This document shows positions 23,116-37,439 of a stretch of DNA of 64,000 nucleotides, in pieces. Made by a program: the position numbers and the translations under genes. This stretch comes from Panopea generosa (taxonomy: Eukaryota > Mollusca > Bivalvia > Adapedonta > Hiatellidae). The stretch is from positions 2,655,920 to 2,719,919 of the forward strand of contig CM055905.1 in assembly GCA_029582155.1 (NCBI GenBank), read 5' to 3'. Within the stretch, counting starts at the first letter, position 1. Every line of letters starts with the position of its first letter. Below the pieces are notes generated by a model. It had not been told where the DNA came from and did not search any database. It saw only the letters and a program-made list of their open reading frames with translations.

Positions 23116-26100
23116 ATGATGATGATGAAAATGTTAATTGTTCTTTGCAATAGTTTTACTAAAATAACCGCAATGCATTTATATTCCTGACTATTAAACT
23201 AATTCGTCATTCAATAACTAGTTGGCAGAAATATTGATGAGTAAATCCCTTGGTCCAGAGCATCTTTTGGACGCCAAACTTGGCACCATTTGAAAAAAAT
23301 AACACCTTGATAATATTCGAAAATTGAACAACGAGGAACTATGGGCGCAACCGACCACGACACATCATCAAGGGAAAAATGTGTATCTTACCAGTATTGT
23401 TCTCTCTGTTTCTTCTTCATAGAAATTTACAAACAAATGTAATTAATTTATACATTGACTTAATGTATATGTCTTTAATTATATTGAGTAGAAAATTTAA
23501 ACAAATGTGAACCATTTTATATTATACAGATAAGTTGAACATATCAAGTACAAGACTATAACTACATACACAGAGATGGGTGTGCTCAAATACGTACATA
23601 TTACTACAGACGGGTGTGCTCAAGTACGTACATATTACTACAGAGATGGGAGTGCTCAAGTACATATATATTACTACAGAGACGGGAGTGCTCAAATACG
23701 TACATATTAATACAGAGACAGGAGTGCTCAAGCACGTACATATTAATACAGAGACGGGAGTGCTCAAATACGTACATAATACTACAGAGACGGGTGTGCT
23801 CAAGTACGAACATATTAGTACAGAGATGGGTGTGATCAAGTACGTACATATCACTACAGAGATGGAAGTGCCCAAGTACGTACATATTACTACAGAGACG
23901 TGTGTGCTCAAGTACGTACATATAACTAGAGAGATGGGTGTGCTCAAGTACATACATATAACTACAAAGATGGGTGTGCTCAAGTACGTACATATTACTA
24001 CAGAGATGGGAGTGCTCAAGTACGTACATATAACTACAGAGATGGGTGTGCTCAAGTACGTACATATTACTACAGAGATGGGAGTTCTCAAGAACATATA
24101 TTACTACAGAGATGGGAGTTCTCAAGTATGTACATATAACTACAGAGATGGTGTGCTCAAGTACGTACATATAACTACAGAGACGGGTGTGCTCAAGTAC
24201 GTACATATTACTACAGAGACGGGTGTGCTCAAGTACGTACATATAACTACAGAGATGTGTGTGCTGAAGTGCGTACATATTAATACAGAGATGGTGTGCT
24301 CAAGTACATACATATTACTACAGAGATGGGTGTGATCAGATACGTACATATTTCTACAGAGATGGATGTGCTCAAGTGCGTACATACTACTACAGAGATA
24401 GGTGTGCTCAAATACATACATATTACTACAGAGACGGTGTGCTCAAGTACATACATATTACTACAGAGACGGTATGCTCAAATACATACATATTACTACG
24501 GAGACGGTATGCTCAAGTATGTACATATTACTACAGAGACGGGTGTGCTCAGGTGCGTACATATTACTACAGAGATGGGTGTTCCAAGTGCATACATATA
24601 ACTACAGAGATGGGTGTGCTCAAGTGCGTACATATTACTACAGAGACGGGTGTGTTCAAGTACGTATATATAACTACAAAGATGTGGGTGCTGAGGTGCG
24701 TTCATATTAATACAGAGATGGTGTGCTCAAGTACCTACATATTACTACAGAGATGGTGTGCTCAAGTACGTACATATTACTACAGAGATGGGTGTGCTCT
24801 CTGTGCGTACATACTACTAGAGCGATAGGTGTGCTCAGATACGTACATATTACTACAGAGACGGTGTGCTCAAGTACATACATATTACTACAGAGACGGT
24901 GTGCTCAAATACGTACATATTACTACAGAGACGGGTGTGCTCAGGTGCGTACATATTACTACAGAGATGGGTGTTCCAAGTGCGTACATATAACTACAGA
25001 GATGGGTTTGCTCAAGTGCGTGCATATTACTACCGAGACGGGTGTGCTCAAGTACATACATATTACTACAGAGACGGTATGCTCAAATACGTACATATCA
25101 CTACAGAGACGAGTGTGCTCAAGTGCATACATATTATTACACAGATGGGTGTTCCAAGTGCGTACATATTACTACTGAGATTTAGTTAGTTCAAGTACGT
25201 ACATATTACTACAGAGACGGATGTGCTCAAGTACGTACATATTACTACAGAGATGGTGTGCTCAAGTACATACATATTACTACAGAGATGGGTGTGCTCA
25301 AGTACATACATATTACTACAGAGACGTAATGCTCAAATACGTACATATTACTACAGAGACGGTGTGCTCAAGTACATACATATTACTACAGAGACAGTAT
25401 GCTCAAATACGTACATATTACTACAGAGACGGGGTGCTCAAGTACATACTTATTACTACAGAGACGGTATGCTCAAATATGTAAATATTACTACAGAGAC
25501 GGGTGTGCTCAGGTGCGTACATATTACTACAGAGATGGGTGTGCTCAAGTGCGTACATATTACTACCGAGATGGGTGTGCTCAAGTACGTACATATCACT
25601 ACAGAGACGAGTGTGCTAAAGTTCATACATATTACTACAGAGATAGGTTTTCCAAGTGCGTAAGTATTACTACTGAGATTTAGTGAGCTCAAGTACATTT
25701 ATATTACTACACACACGGGTGTGCTCAAGTACGTACATATTACTACAGATATGGGTGTTTCAAGTACGTACATATTTCTACAAAGATGGGTGTGCTCAAG
25801 TGCGTACATATTACTACAGAGATGGGTGTGCTCAAGTACGTACATATTACTACAGAGACGGGAGTTCTCAAGTACGTACATATTACTACAGAGATGGGAG
25901 TTCTCAAGTACGTACATATAACTACAGAGACGAGTGTGCTCAAGTACGTACATATTACTACAGAGACGGGTGTGCTCAAGTACGTACATATAACTACAGA
26001 GATGTGTGTCATGAAGAGCGTACATATTAATACAGAGATGGTGTGCTCAATTACGTACATATTACTACAGAGACGGTTTGCTCAAGTACATACATATTAC

Positions 26101-26645
26101 TTCAGAGACGGTGTGCTCAAGTATGTACATATTACTACAGCGACGGGTGTGCTCAGGTGCATACATATTACTACAGAGATGGGTGTTCCAAGTGCGTACA
26201 TATTACTACTGAAATTTGGTGTGCTCAAGTAAGTACATATAACTACAGAAAATGGGTGTGCTCAAGTGCGTACATATTACTACCGAGACGGGTGTGCACA
26301 AGAACGTACATATTACTACAAATATTGGTGTTCCAAGTGCGTACATATTACTACTGAGATTTGGTGTGCTCAAGTACGTACATATTACTACAGAGATGGG
26401 AGTGCTCAAGTGCATACATATTACTACAGAGACGTGTGTGCTCAAGTACGTACATATTACTACAGAGACGGGAGTTCTCAAGTACGTACGTATTACTACA
26501 GAGATGGGAGTTCTCAAGTACGTACATATAACTACAGAGACGTGTGTGCTCATGTACGTACATATTACTACAGAGATGGGTGTGCCCAAGTGCGTACATA
26601 TTACTACAGAGATGGGTGTGCTGAAGTGCGTACATATCACTATAG

Positions 26646-26812
<167 letters not shown>

Positions 26813-27885
26813 CAAGTACATACATATTACTACAGAGACAGGTGTGCTCAGGTGCTATCTCATATTACTACTGAGATTTGGTGTGCTCAAGTACGTACAT
26901 ATAACTACAGAGATGGGTGTGCTCAAGTGCGTGCATATTAATACAGGTATTGGCCTCCTCAAGTATGTACATATTACTACTGAGATGGGTGTGCTCAAGA
27001 ACGTACATATAACTACAGATATGGGTGTACTCAAGTGCGTACATATAACTACAGAGACGGTGTGCTCAATTGCGTACATATTACTACTGAGATTTGGTGT
27101 GCTCAAGTGCGTACATATAACTACAGAGACGGGTGTGCTCAAGTGCGTACATATTACTACAGAGATGGATGTGCTCAAGAACGGACATATAACTACACAG
27201 ATGGGTGTGCTCAAGTGCGTACATACCACTATAGATGTGTGTGCGCTCAAGTGCGTACGTACTACTACTGTGATTGGGTGTTCTCAAGTGCGTACATATA
27301 ACTACAGAGATGGGTGTGCTCAAGTACGTACATATCACTATAGATGTGTGGGTGTGCTCAAGTACGTACATATTACTACAGAGACAGGTGTGCTCAGGTG
27401 CGTACATATTACTACAGAGGCCATATTCCAAGTGCGTACATATTACTACTGAAATTTGGTGTGCTCAAGTAAGTACATATAACTACAGAAAATGGGTGTG
27501 CTCAAGTGCGTACATATTACTACCGAGACGGGTGTGCACAAGAACGTACATATTACTACAAATATTGGTGTTCCAAGTGCGTACATATTACTACTGAGAT
27601 TTGGTGTGCTCAAGTACGTACATATTACTACAGAGATGGGAGTGCTCAAGTGCATACATATTACTACAGAGACGTGTGTGCTCAAGTACGTACATATTAC
27701 TACAGAGACGGGAGTTCTCAAGTACGTACGTATTACTACAAAGATGGGAGTTCTCAAGTACGTACATATAACTACAGAGACGTGTGTGCTCATGTACGTA
27801 CATATTACTACAGAGATGGGTGTGCCCAAGTGCGTACATATTACTACAGAGATGGGTGTGCTGAAGTGCGTACATATCACTATAG

Positions 27886-28026
<141 letters not shown>

Positions 28027-30069
28027 CAAGTACATACATATTACTACAGAGACAGGTGTGCTCAGGTGCTATCTCATATTACTACTGAGATTTGGTGTGC
28101 TCAAGTACGTACATATAACTACAGAGATGGGTGTGCTCAAGTGCGTGCATATTAATACAGGTATTGGCCTCCTCAAGTATGTACATATTACTACTGAGAT
28201 GGGTGTGCTCAAGAACGTACATATAACTACAGATATGGGTGTACTCAAGTGCGTACATATAACTACAGAGACGGGTGTGCTCAATTGCGTACATATTACT
28301 ACTGAGATTTGGTGTGCTCAAGTGCGTACATATAACTACAGAGACGGGTGTGCTCAAGTGCGTACATATTACTACAGAGATGGATGTGCTCAAGAACGGA
28401 CATATAACTACACAGATGGGTGTGCTCAAGTGCGTACATACCACTATAGATGTGTGTGCGCTCAAGTGCGTACGTACTACTACTGTGATTGGGTGTTCTC
28501 AAATGCGTACATATAACTACAGAGATGGGTGTGCTCAAGTACGTACATATCACTATAGATGTGTGGGTGTGCTCAAGTACGTACATATTACTACAGAGAC
28601 AGGTGTGCTCAGGTGCGTACATATTACTACAGAGGCCATATTCCAAGTGCGTACATATTACTACTGAGATTTGGTGTGCTCAAGTACGTACATATAACTA
28701 CAGAGACGGATATGCTCAAGTGCGTACATATTACTACTGAGATTTGGTGTGCTTAAGTACGTACATATAACTACAGAGATAGGTGTGCTCAAGTACGTAC
28801 ATATTTCTACATAGATGGGAGTGATCAAGTACGTACATATTACTACAGAGACGGGTGTGCTCAAGTACGTACATATCACTACAGAGTCGGGTGTGCTCAA
28901 GTGAGTACATATTACTACTAAGATGGGTTTGCTGAAATGCGTACATATTACTACAGAGATGAGTGTGCTCAAGTACGTACTTACTTCTACAGAGACAAAT
29001 GTGCTCAAGTACGTACATATTATTACAGAGACGGGTGTGCTCAAGTGCGTACATATTACTACTGAGATTTGGTGTGCTCAAGTAAGTACATATAACTACA
29101 GAGATGGGTGTTCTCAAGTGCATACATATCACTACAGACACGGGTGTGCTCAAGTACGTTAATATTTCTACAGAGATGGGAGTGCTCAAGTACGTACATA
29201 TTACTACTGAGATGGGTGTGCTGAAGTGCGTACATATTACTACTGAAACGGGTGTGCTCAAGTACGTACATATTTCTTAAGAGATGGGTATGCTCATGTA
29301 CGTACATATTTCTACAGAGACGGGTGTGCTGAAGTACGTACATATTTCTAAAGAGGCAGGTGTGCTCAAGAACGTACATATTTCTACAGAGATTAGTGTG
29401 CTCAAGTACAAACATATTTCTATAGAGACGGGTGTGCTCAAGTACGTACATATTACTACAGAGATACGTGTGCTCAAGTACGTACATATTACTATTGAGA
29501 TGGGTGTGCTGAATTGCGTACATATTACTACAAAGAATGGTGTGCTCAAGTGCGAACATATTGCTACATATATTGGCGTGCTCAAGTACGAACATATAAC
29601 TACTGAGACGGGAGTTCTCAAGTACGTACATATTACTACAGAGACGGGAGTACTCAAGAATGTACATATTACTACAGAGATACGTGTGCTCAAGTACGTA
29701 CATATCACTACAGAGATAGGTGTGCTAAAGTACGTACATATTACATCAGAGACGGGTGTGCTCAAGTACGTACATATTTCTACAGAGTTGAATGTACTCA
29801 AGTACGTACATATTACTGCAGAGACGGGTGTGCTCAAGTACTTACATATAATTACAGAGACGGATGTGCTCAAGTGCGTACATTTTACTACAAAGATGGG
29901 AGTGCTCAAGTACGTACATATTACAACAAAGATGGGAGTGCTCAACTACATACATATTACTACAGAGATGGGTGTGCTTAAGTATGTACATATTACTACA
30001 GAGATGGTGTGATCAAGTACATACATATTACTACATAGATGGGTGTGCTGAAGTACGTACATATTATAT

Positions 30070-30960
30070 ATGAACACAAAAGTAATGACAGAATAAGGGG
30101 AGGAGTACGAAACATGAAAAAGAAGTTGGAGTGGATTCGTAAGAAGAAAAGGTCACCAATTAAATTAATTCAACTGTTAAAACATTAGAACGCACTTGTC
30201 CGCATTAACAGTCTCTTATCTTAACAAACATTAAAGGAAGTAAATTGGCATTTAACTCTCAATATTGTGTCATAAATAAACAGTACGAATACAAACATAT
30301 ACATACAACTGACATATTTGATTAGGCAAGGTATATAATTATATATTGCTGCTTTATTATATGCGTCGGTTTTCAGAAGCTTCATTTGATTTGTTTATCT
30401 TTCCCTTTTGAACGAACCGCCTTCGGTATTCCGACCAACCATCGTAATCCGCGACGGTGTAAATCGGAATGTTTACGGAGATAAATGTAAATATTGACAG
30501 TATTTTTTTTTGCGTCCCACGATAAAGTAATATCAATATTTAGATCAGTGTTACTTTAATAACGCTTGGGTCAATTATGGCATTGAATTGGTATCACAGA
30601 CTATTTTGTGAATAACATGAAAAGAAAGTCTCCATTTCCAGCTTCAATGTGTAATTTGCCAATATAATCCTTTTAAGAGACAGAATTATTGGTGTTTGCA
30701 GTAATAAACAATCAATTTTACTTTTGTGACTAGTGTTGACCCAGATTGTTGTACAAACTAGGAGTTTGCTGTTCACCAGGTTCGAACTGTGATCATTATA
30801 TTGGCCACATCAATAACCATTATCATGTCTGCATCTGCTTCGCAAAAACTACCTGCCTTTTCCTTACCCCTGTCTTCCATAGGAGCCCCGCTAGTCATTA
30901 TAAAAAACGCATGAACTAGAAATTTGGAAGATGCGTCCCTGAATAATTATCCTTAAAGTC
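30070..30960. other. Intergenic, nothing supported
   Basis: AT-rich sequence. A tRNA-B-box-like 'caggttcgaactg' occurs near 30778 without a matching A box. I see no gene. Confidence 0.4.
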
Positions 30961-30978
30961 TCAACTGCTATGTAATTA

Positions 30979-31785
30979 TACCCCCGACAAACGAAGTTTG
31001 AGGGGGTATATTGGAGTCACCCTGTGGTCGGTCTGTCGGTCTGTCGGTCGGTCTGTCCGTTGCAATTTTCCTTGTCCGGAGCATCACTTGAAAAGTACTG
31101 GATGGAATTTCATCAAACGTCATACAATGGTAGAATATAATGAGAGGAAGTGCAGTGTACAAGAAACATAACTCTTTTCTTGCTAATTACAGAGTTATTG
31201 CCCTTTGATATTTTTTCTTGTCCGGAGCATAACTTGAAAAGTACCGGATGGAATTTCATCAAGCTTCATACAATGGTAGAATATAATGAGAGGAAGTGCA
31301 GTGTACAAGAAACATAACTCTATTCTTGCTAATTACAGAGTTATTCCCCTTTGATATATTTCCCTTGTCCGGAGCATTACTTTAAAAGTACTGGATGGAA
31401 TTTCATCAAACTTCATACAATGGTAGAATATAATGAGAGGAAGTGCAGTGTACAAGGAACATAACTCTATTCTTGCTAATTACAGAGTTATTGCCCTTTG
31501 ATTTATTATCCTTGTCTGGAGCATTACTTTTAAAGTACTGGATGGAATTTCATCAAACTTCATACAATGGTAGAATATAATGAGAGGAAGTGCAGTGTTT
31601 AAGAAACATAACTATATTCTTGCTAATTACAGAGTTATTGCCCTTTGATTTATTTCCCTTGTCTGGAGCATTACTTTTAAAGTACTGGATATAATTTAAT
31701 AAAACTTCATACAATGGTAAACCATTTTCTGTCATGGCGGCGTTCGGGGGTATTCATCACCTTCAGTGATAGGTCTAGTTTTATA
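30979..31785. mobile_element. Interspersed element with five internal 148-bp repeats
   Basis: Left end CCCCCGACAAACGAAGTTTG followed by a GTCGGTCTG-rich stretch; right end GGCGTTCGGGGGTATTCATC. Between them the block beginning CTTGTCCGGAGCAT recurs near 31070, 31219, 31367, 31513 and 31660, a period of 146-149 bp. The C-run/G-run ends and internal tandem repeats match a class of non-autonomous element common in molluscs. No protein is encoded. Confidence 0.65.
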
Positions 31786-32189
31786 TAATTATGTACATTA
31801 TTTAAATCAGAGAACCCTTTAAAAAATCTCAAAGTCAACACTGCGTTTTTGTTATAAGTTTGCATACTACTTAATTATCGTTTATACATTTAGTTGGCAA
31901 AATGATATTTACCAAAAAGTGTGTACGTTATATGCCGTTTGAAAAAGTTAAACTCTAACTGCCAAAAAAATCTGAAATTCTAGGAAAGAGATTATGAGGC
32001 CATCCATTCTGAATTGTAAACAAATAAACAAAGATCTCTGTACATATACTTCTTACTATACAAATTTCGTCATCCTTTGTTATTGGCGAGGTAGTCCGAA
32101 TGTAACCATTCTTGAATCTTCTTGGCGTGTAGATAGCGATTAGATAAACAGAATAAAGTAGCATGTAAATGAATACGGAATAAATAAAA

Positions 32190-32230
32190 TGAACGAATGA
32201 ATGAATGAATGAATGAATGAATGAATGAAT
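32190..32230. repeat. (GAAT)n microsatellite
   Basis: About ten GAAT units, roughly 320 bp upstream of the EF-hand gene start. Confidence 0.95.
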
Positions 32231-32429
32231 GTATGACACAGCTTTGGATAAACATACATGACGAAAATTATTTCGCCGTGTAATAAGAAATTGATAACAC
32301 TTGATCACTTGTTAACAACACGTGAGATATGAATTTACACGTTTCACGCAGAAAGTAGGTGAACCTCTTCTTCTTACATTGTGCGATTTACGTTTAATTC
32401 ATACCTTTCAATGTATAACATTAATCCCT

Positions 32430-32438
32430 TATATAAAC
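32430..32438 (+). promoter_or_regulatory. Possible TATA box of the EF-hand gene
   Basis: TATATAAA lies about 115 bp upstream of the ATG at 32548. A second AT-rich candidate (TTTAAATATA, near 32487) is closer. Either would fit a short 5' leader; neither is proven. Confidence 0.35.
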
Positions 32439-32547
32439 TTTAACATACGTAGAGTTATCTTGAGATAACCCTCTTATCTCTTGACCTTTAAATATACTTG
32501 ACACGGACGACACACTGCAAAACAAACAGTTACACCACGGTGCCAAG

Positions 32548-32588
32548 ATGAGCTACGGGACTGTGTTTTGTGTTGTCATTTTTATTGG
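32548..32588 (+). CDS. EF-hand gene, exon 1
   Basis: Encodes 13 residues of signal peptide plus two bases of Gly. Donor ATTGG|GTATGT. Confidence 0.82.
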
Positions 32589-34534
32589 GTATGTTAGTTT
32601 CCGGATCTTTGTCTTTTATTTTTCTAATGCAGTTGTCCGTCAAACAAGTGTGATTTATTCAAGAAGCTGTTTTATGTTGAAAACATTTGACAACACGTTT
32701 TCATTCATTGAAATTTAAATAAAATAAGCAATGCCGAACAGTTTTATGGATTTTTGTCCCGAATCCATATACGTATATAAAGATATATTAACCGATGCGT
32801 GATCCTAAGTGAAATAAGCCCCTTTCACCTGTAACTGGTCATTCTTTTATACGAACCATGTCCAGTATTCGCAAAACATCTGGGACCCATTTCATTTAAC
32901 ATTCGTAAGTCTAAGAATTGACACTTACAGATGTATCAATAACAAAAGTTGGGTCTTATTTCAAAGGAAAGTTCTTATAACGTTGTTAGTGAAGCATTAA
33001 AAGAAAACGTACGAACGTTTGTGAAACGGAACCCTGCACTCCTGCTGCTTTTTATAAAACTAATCTACTTCTTAAATTTATTTATTTTACATCAAGAGTG
33101 AAACAAATTCTCACAAATTAGAAAAAAACCACGCTCGAAGTCTTCTTGTGGAGAAGCAGTACTAAGTGTATTTTGCTCAAGGGAACCTCACATTGCCGTG
33201 GCTCTAACTCTTACTCTTCAACTCGCTCTAACACATCATTCATTCACAAACTCTGTTATCATCAGTATACGAGCCAGGCCAGATTAGCTGTCATTAGCTC
33301 AGTTGTCAGCGCGTCTGACTATCAATCCAGGGGCCGTAAGTTCGAATCCCCGCCCGGCCACAGTATCCGTGATGGTCGATATATGACATTACGTCTTATT
33401 ATTATTCGTCTCTCACCGCTGATTCAAGTAGGAATTGCGGAGATTGGGTGTGCTCAAGGACTGGTTAACCTTCCGGAATCCCAGGAAACAGTGGTTAGGT
33501 TAACCATATGTTAGCATAAAATGACGCTAAAATATTCACTCAATCAATCAATCAGTATGCGGCCTATAATAAAACTCGTGCATGTAGTCCTGTTTAAACA
33601 GAGGTTTCCCATATAAACACATATTACATGACATAATAATATACGAATATAGGTCAGAAGTTCTCACGACATTAGATACGGCCATTTTCTCAATAACATG
33701 TAGTACATGTTTACATTCTTTCTACGGTGTCCCGAAGGGGACATTGCGGCATATTTATGAAATAAAGTAAAGCCGAAACAATGAAACTACTACGATGGTG
33801 GGAAGTCGAAACAACGTTGATGAAAAGTTGAAACTACAATAGTAAAAAATCGAAATAAAGATGATTTTTTCATCACCTTAGTTTCGTTATTTTGTTGTGT
33901 CGACTTAACTTAATTTTGAAAAATATGTCGCGATGACCTCTAACGGGACACCGTATCATACACACTAAAGTTGTGAAATATTTTTTTTCAGCGCTGTATA
34001 CGGTAACAATTGGGAGAACTTACGTGACAACTGCGCCAAGGACAGCAAGAATCTTGGAAGGGCAGAATTCAACTGTCTGATAATGCAGTTTGATAAAAAT
34101 TGTAAGTTAACACACTCAAGAGATCTCTATGAAACGCAAAACCGAAAGAGATATGAAAACATAACACACAGGGTTTTGAGGGAATTACTTTGATATGAAA
34201 AAGTGTCACCAAAGCAGGAGGTACCAACTTATTCTATAACATCTCAAGTACCCAACCAATAACATCAACAGACAATAACTACTGTAGGATACGGATAAAA
34301 TCACTCGTGCTAAATATGTTGTGTTTTCATATATCTTGAGTGTATACATACTCGTATATACGGGACAGAAAAATGATACATTTTCTCTGAAATTACATGT
34401 TCTAAAAGACGTATGAACTGAATATCTGCCAGTGATTCCTGTTTCGGTTGTTTTGTGCACATGTACCAATGGTCGTATCCACTAGCCATTCCCGAGTCGT
34501 ACACTTGAGCTTGAAAATCCAAATTTCAAACCTT

Positions 34535-34568
<34 letters not shown>

Positions 34569-36973
34569 TATCTGTCATGGTTAAGTATATATATATATAT
34601 ACTTTACCATGACAGATAGAATAACTATTTGACTATATATTAGATGTCCCCCATCTGCTTGCAAACTTGGTTGCAAAGAAATGGTTTCTTAATGTGTTTT
34701 TCAAAATTCATTCTTGAGTTCTTAAGATATTCTTAAAACTGGTTCGTGAATATCACCGCAGATGTTTGTTTACTGCTGTAGTCTTTGCAGGTGGTTATAT
34801 GTGATATAATGCTCTTGAGCGCCGGTTTCACTAAACATCTCAAGTTGAGATTTTCTGTAACTCAAAATTTCCAATTTCTCTATATGCTTACTTGAACTCA
34901 ACATACATTAAACGATAACACAGAACTAAGATCAGAACAAATCTTTACAAACTGATAAAGGAAAATATACAATGATGATCAATGTAAATGACGTAATAGC
35001 ATTTCAAACTGAGTTGAGGTGTATAGTGAAACTGCGGTCCGTTGTCAGACATATGAACGTCGACTAAATGGTAGGTTTTTGGTAATTGCTGTTTAGTTTA
35101 AAAGTATTTATTTTACTTCAATTGTTAAACAAGTTCTTACAACTTAGGCTAATCACGCTCGAAATATTCCGGGATAGAAACAGTACTAAGCATATGCGGA
35201 AAGGTGTCTTGCTCGAGGACACCACACATAGCCGTAGCGGAGGATCGAACCCAAGAATCTCCGATCATGGGTTCGGTGCTCTACCACTGGACCACGCACA
35301 CCACACATACTTGCTGTTTGCTAATTGACTTGTTTGACGCATACTTCTAACAATATAGCAAGATACCCCAAACAGCTACCTTAGCATCTTCTGTGACAAC
35401 ACCGGCAATTAGCATACGTTTACTACTTGCTCATTCTCGTATATTTTTGAAATTATCAATATGGAATAATTGATAAAATCAAATAAAATCTGAAATTTTA
35501 AAGTGGTTTCTTGGCATTGACATGAAAAACGGCAAGATGGGATAAAACACTTTGGTTAGAAAGCGCATGTATTTGTCTGGCCCACCTGTGCACGTCCAAA
35601 TCGGGATTCACTATGCATCTATCGCTCGCTTCATACACTCAACATCGAATAGATTATTTTATTTCTGTTCAGAGTGTACACTGTTGATAAAGTTAAAAGT
35701 AGACTTCAGATATAATGCATTCACACCTCAATTTCCAGTCATTATTTTGTTTCTCTAAAATTAGAATTTAAACATGACAATGCTTTCAAAATGTTTAGCC
35801 GGGCCTGAATAGCTCAGTTATGTGTTCGAATCCCCGCCTGGCAACAGTCTCCGTGATTTACAACAGTTCTCTCATTATTATCCGTCTCTCACCGCTGATT
35901 CAAGTGGGGAAGTTGTCGGTTACTTGCGGAGATGGGCTGTGCTCGAGTACTGGTTAACCTTTCAGGATCCCAGGAAACAGTGGTTAGGTTAACTGATCAT
36001 ATGTTAGCCCTCGATGGCATAAAAATGACGCTAAATATTCAATTAATCAATCAGTCGAAATGTTTTAAAAACAACAATAATGTCTTTCAAATCACACAAA
36101 AATGAACATTAACATAATGAAAATGCATTTTGAAAGAAGAATACTCGAGGATTATATATGACTGCCATTAACGATTACACGACGGAAGCGCTTCCGGTTT
36201 AGAATGGTAGCATTATCCTAAATACTGCCACCTCTCAATCATTAACATCATGATATCTAGATCTACTATAACGTGTACATATAGTCTAAACATATTTTAT
36301 TTCATTATATTACATGAAATTGGGTTGGGCCACAAGTTCTGCCAAGGTAAGATTCGGCCTTTCCCTTGTTTATTACACAATCGTTTGTTTACTAATGGCA
36401 TAAAATACACTACGAAACCAAAATCATTTACAAATACTATGGAAAAGAAATAAAAGAAACAATATTCATTTAAGTTTTAGAAGAGAGGAAGAGAGAAAGA
36501 AGATGAAGAAGAAATAGGTAAAGCGGGTTGGTTGCAGCATAATATTTTATATATAGTTATTTTGATAGTTCACTTCTCTGTTTGGCATGTAAATATTGTA
36601 AACTAACAACCAATGCTAGTCAAATAAGAAGTACTATATTCATTATGCTTCACATATACAAAAGTTCCAAGATAGACAACTGCATATTAATGACTTTACA
36701 ACTATGGTATATTGCACATATGTTCCAGACGACAACATCGTGAACGAACTGGAGTTTGCTGCTGGTTGGAGACACGAAGACCTGGACTATTACCGACACG
36801 CCGCCGTATTTTTCTTAGAGACGGACGTCACAGGCGACTATCAGATCACTACAGAAGACCTTCAATACTTCATGGCACTGTGGGATAGTAATGGTACACT
36901 AGTAGCCTATTACACTTTCTTACAATACAATTGTACGACCATGACCCAGTTGTTCAAAGCAGTGTTATCTTAA
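32548..36973 (+). CDS. Small secreted EF-hand protein, three exons, 131 aa
   Basis: Exons 32548-32588, 33992-34101 and 36729-36973 join with GT-AG introns of phases 2 and 1. The start context is GCCAAGATGA. Residues 1-18 form a signal peptide (MSYGTVFCVVIFIGAVYG). The first EF-hand loop, residues 48-59 (DKNYDNIVNELE), is created across the exon 2/3 junction and has D1, N3, D5 and E12. A second loop at 83-94 (DVTGDYQITTED) has D1, T3, D5 and D12. A third at 103-114 (DSNGTLVAYYTF) has lost its ligands. Three Cys (28, 42, 119) and two N-glycosylation sequons (N105GT, N118CT) suit a secreted protein. The likely role is extracellular calcium binding, in a mollusc possibly mantle or haemolymph; that part is inference. 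A second EF-hand terminal exon lies downstream. Confidence 0.85.
33065..33260 (-). repeat. tRNA-derived SINE, family C (decayed, minus strand)
   Basis: Shares the order 'ttattttac.tcaa...', 'cacgctcgaa', 'gaagcagtactaag', 'ttgctcaaggg' and 'cattgccgtggc' with the copy at 35085-35305. Lies in intron 1 of the EF-hand gene. Confidence 0.55.
33281..33555 (+). repeat. tRNA-derived SINE with conserved central domain (copy 2)
   Basis: The head has TTAGCTCAGTTGTCAGCGCG as A box and AAGTTCGAATCCCCG as B box. The central TCTCTCACCGCTGATTCAAG, 'ggttaaccttccggaatccc' and a tail ending in AATCAATCAATC follow. Lies in intron 1 of the EF-hand gene. Confidence 0.8.
33992..34101 (+). CDS. EF-hand gene, exon 2
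   Basis: The acceptor ATTTTTTTTCAG has a good pyrimidine tract and the donor is AAAAATT|GTAAGTT. The exon encodes A15 to N50 plus one T, including the first half of the EF-hand 1 loop (F47-DKN). Confidence 0.85.
34538..34622. repeat. (TA)n tract and 58-bp hairpin
   Basis: After (AT)n, the arm ATTCTATCTGTCATGGTTAA from 34565 is matched by its reverse complement ending at 34622. There is one mismatch, and the centre is itself (TA)n. It can form a long stem-loop. Lies in intron 2 of the EF-hand gene. Confidence 0.9.
35085..35305 (-). repeat. tRNA-derived SINE, family C (best copy, minus strand)
   Basis: The reverse complement begins GTGGTCCAGTGGTAGAGCAC (A box), has the B box TTGGGTTCGATCCTCC, and continues CTACGGCTATGTGTGGTGTC, 'CTTAGTACTG', then a T/A-rich tail. 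The stretch from B box to 'TGTCC' is the sequence amplified in the satellite at 58.7-61.2 kb. Confidence 0.75.
35797..36056 (+). repeat. tRNA-derived SINE with conserved central domain (copy 3)
   Basis: Head partly deleted (CTGAATAGCTCAGTTATGTG then TTCGAATCCCCGCC). The central domain TCTCTCACCGCTGATTCAAG, 'tactggttaacctttcagg' and the AATTAATCAATCAG tail are intact. Lies in intron 2 of the EF-hand gene. Confidence 0.8.
36729..36973 (+). CDS. EF-hand gene, exon 3 (terminal)
   Basis: The acceptor is ATATGTTCCAG|AC. The exon completes Y51 and encodes D52 to S131 with stop TAA at 36971-36973. It contains the second half of EF1, all of EF2 and the degenerate EF3. Confidence 0.85.
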
Positions 36974-37129
36974 CGCAACGTTGAAATGAATTTTCGATTC
37001 AATATGTTACAATTTACTGGCAATCGTAACAAAGTGACCTTTTCTACGTATGTAACCTATTGTACTTGAGATGAAAACTTACCACTTTAAGCGTATTGAA
37101 AATACCATATTTCAGTTAACGGAATGTTA

Positions 37130-37135
37130 AATAAA
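37130..37135 (+). promoter_or_regulatory. Polyadenylation signal for the EF-hand gene
   Basis: AATAAA 157 bp after the exon 3 stop codon. Confidence 0.55.
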
Positions 37136-37439
37136 CAACTAAGTCATTATCATTTTCCAGAAATAACTTAAAATATCTTTGACTAGGGCAATTATTTCAG
37201 CCAAATGTTCTGAGATATTTATAAAACAAATGTCACGTTATATATGCTATACCAAGCTTTATTGGTGGAGGAAGACATCAAAAGATATCTCAACGTCTGC
37301 TGTTTTGGCAACAATAAAGTTGCATTGGTTTTGTCTTGCCAAAATATCTTGTTGCTGTAAAGTTAGTTTAAATTTACCGATTTATAAGATTTTTAATTTA
37401 CCACCCAAAGGAATTTATTTCTTGATTCTTATGTTGTAT

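Noticed and set aside
35225-35305. Functional tRNA on the minus strand
   Set aside because: A and B boxes are good, but the sequence continues into a SINE body found in other copies.
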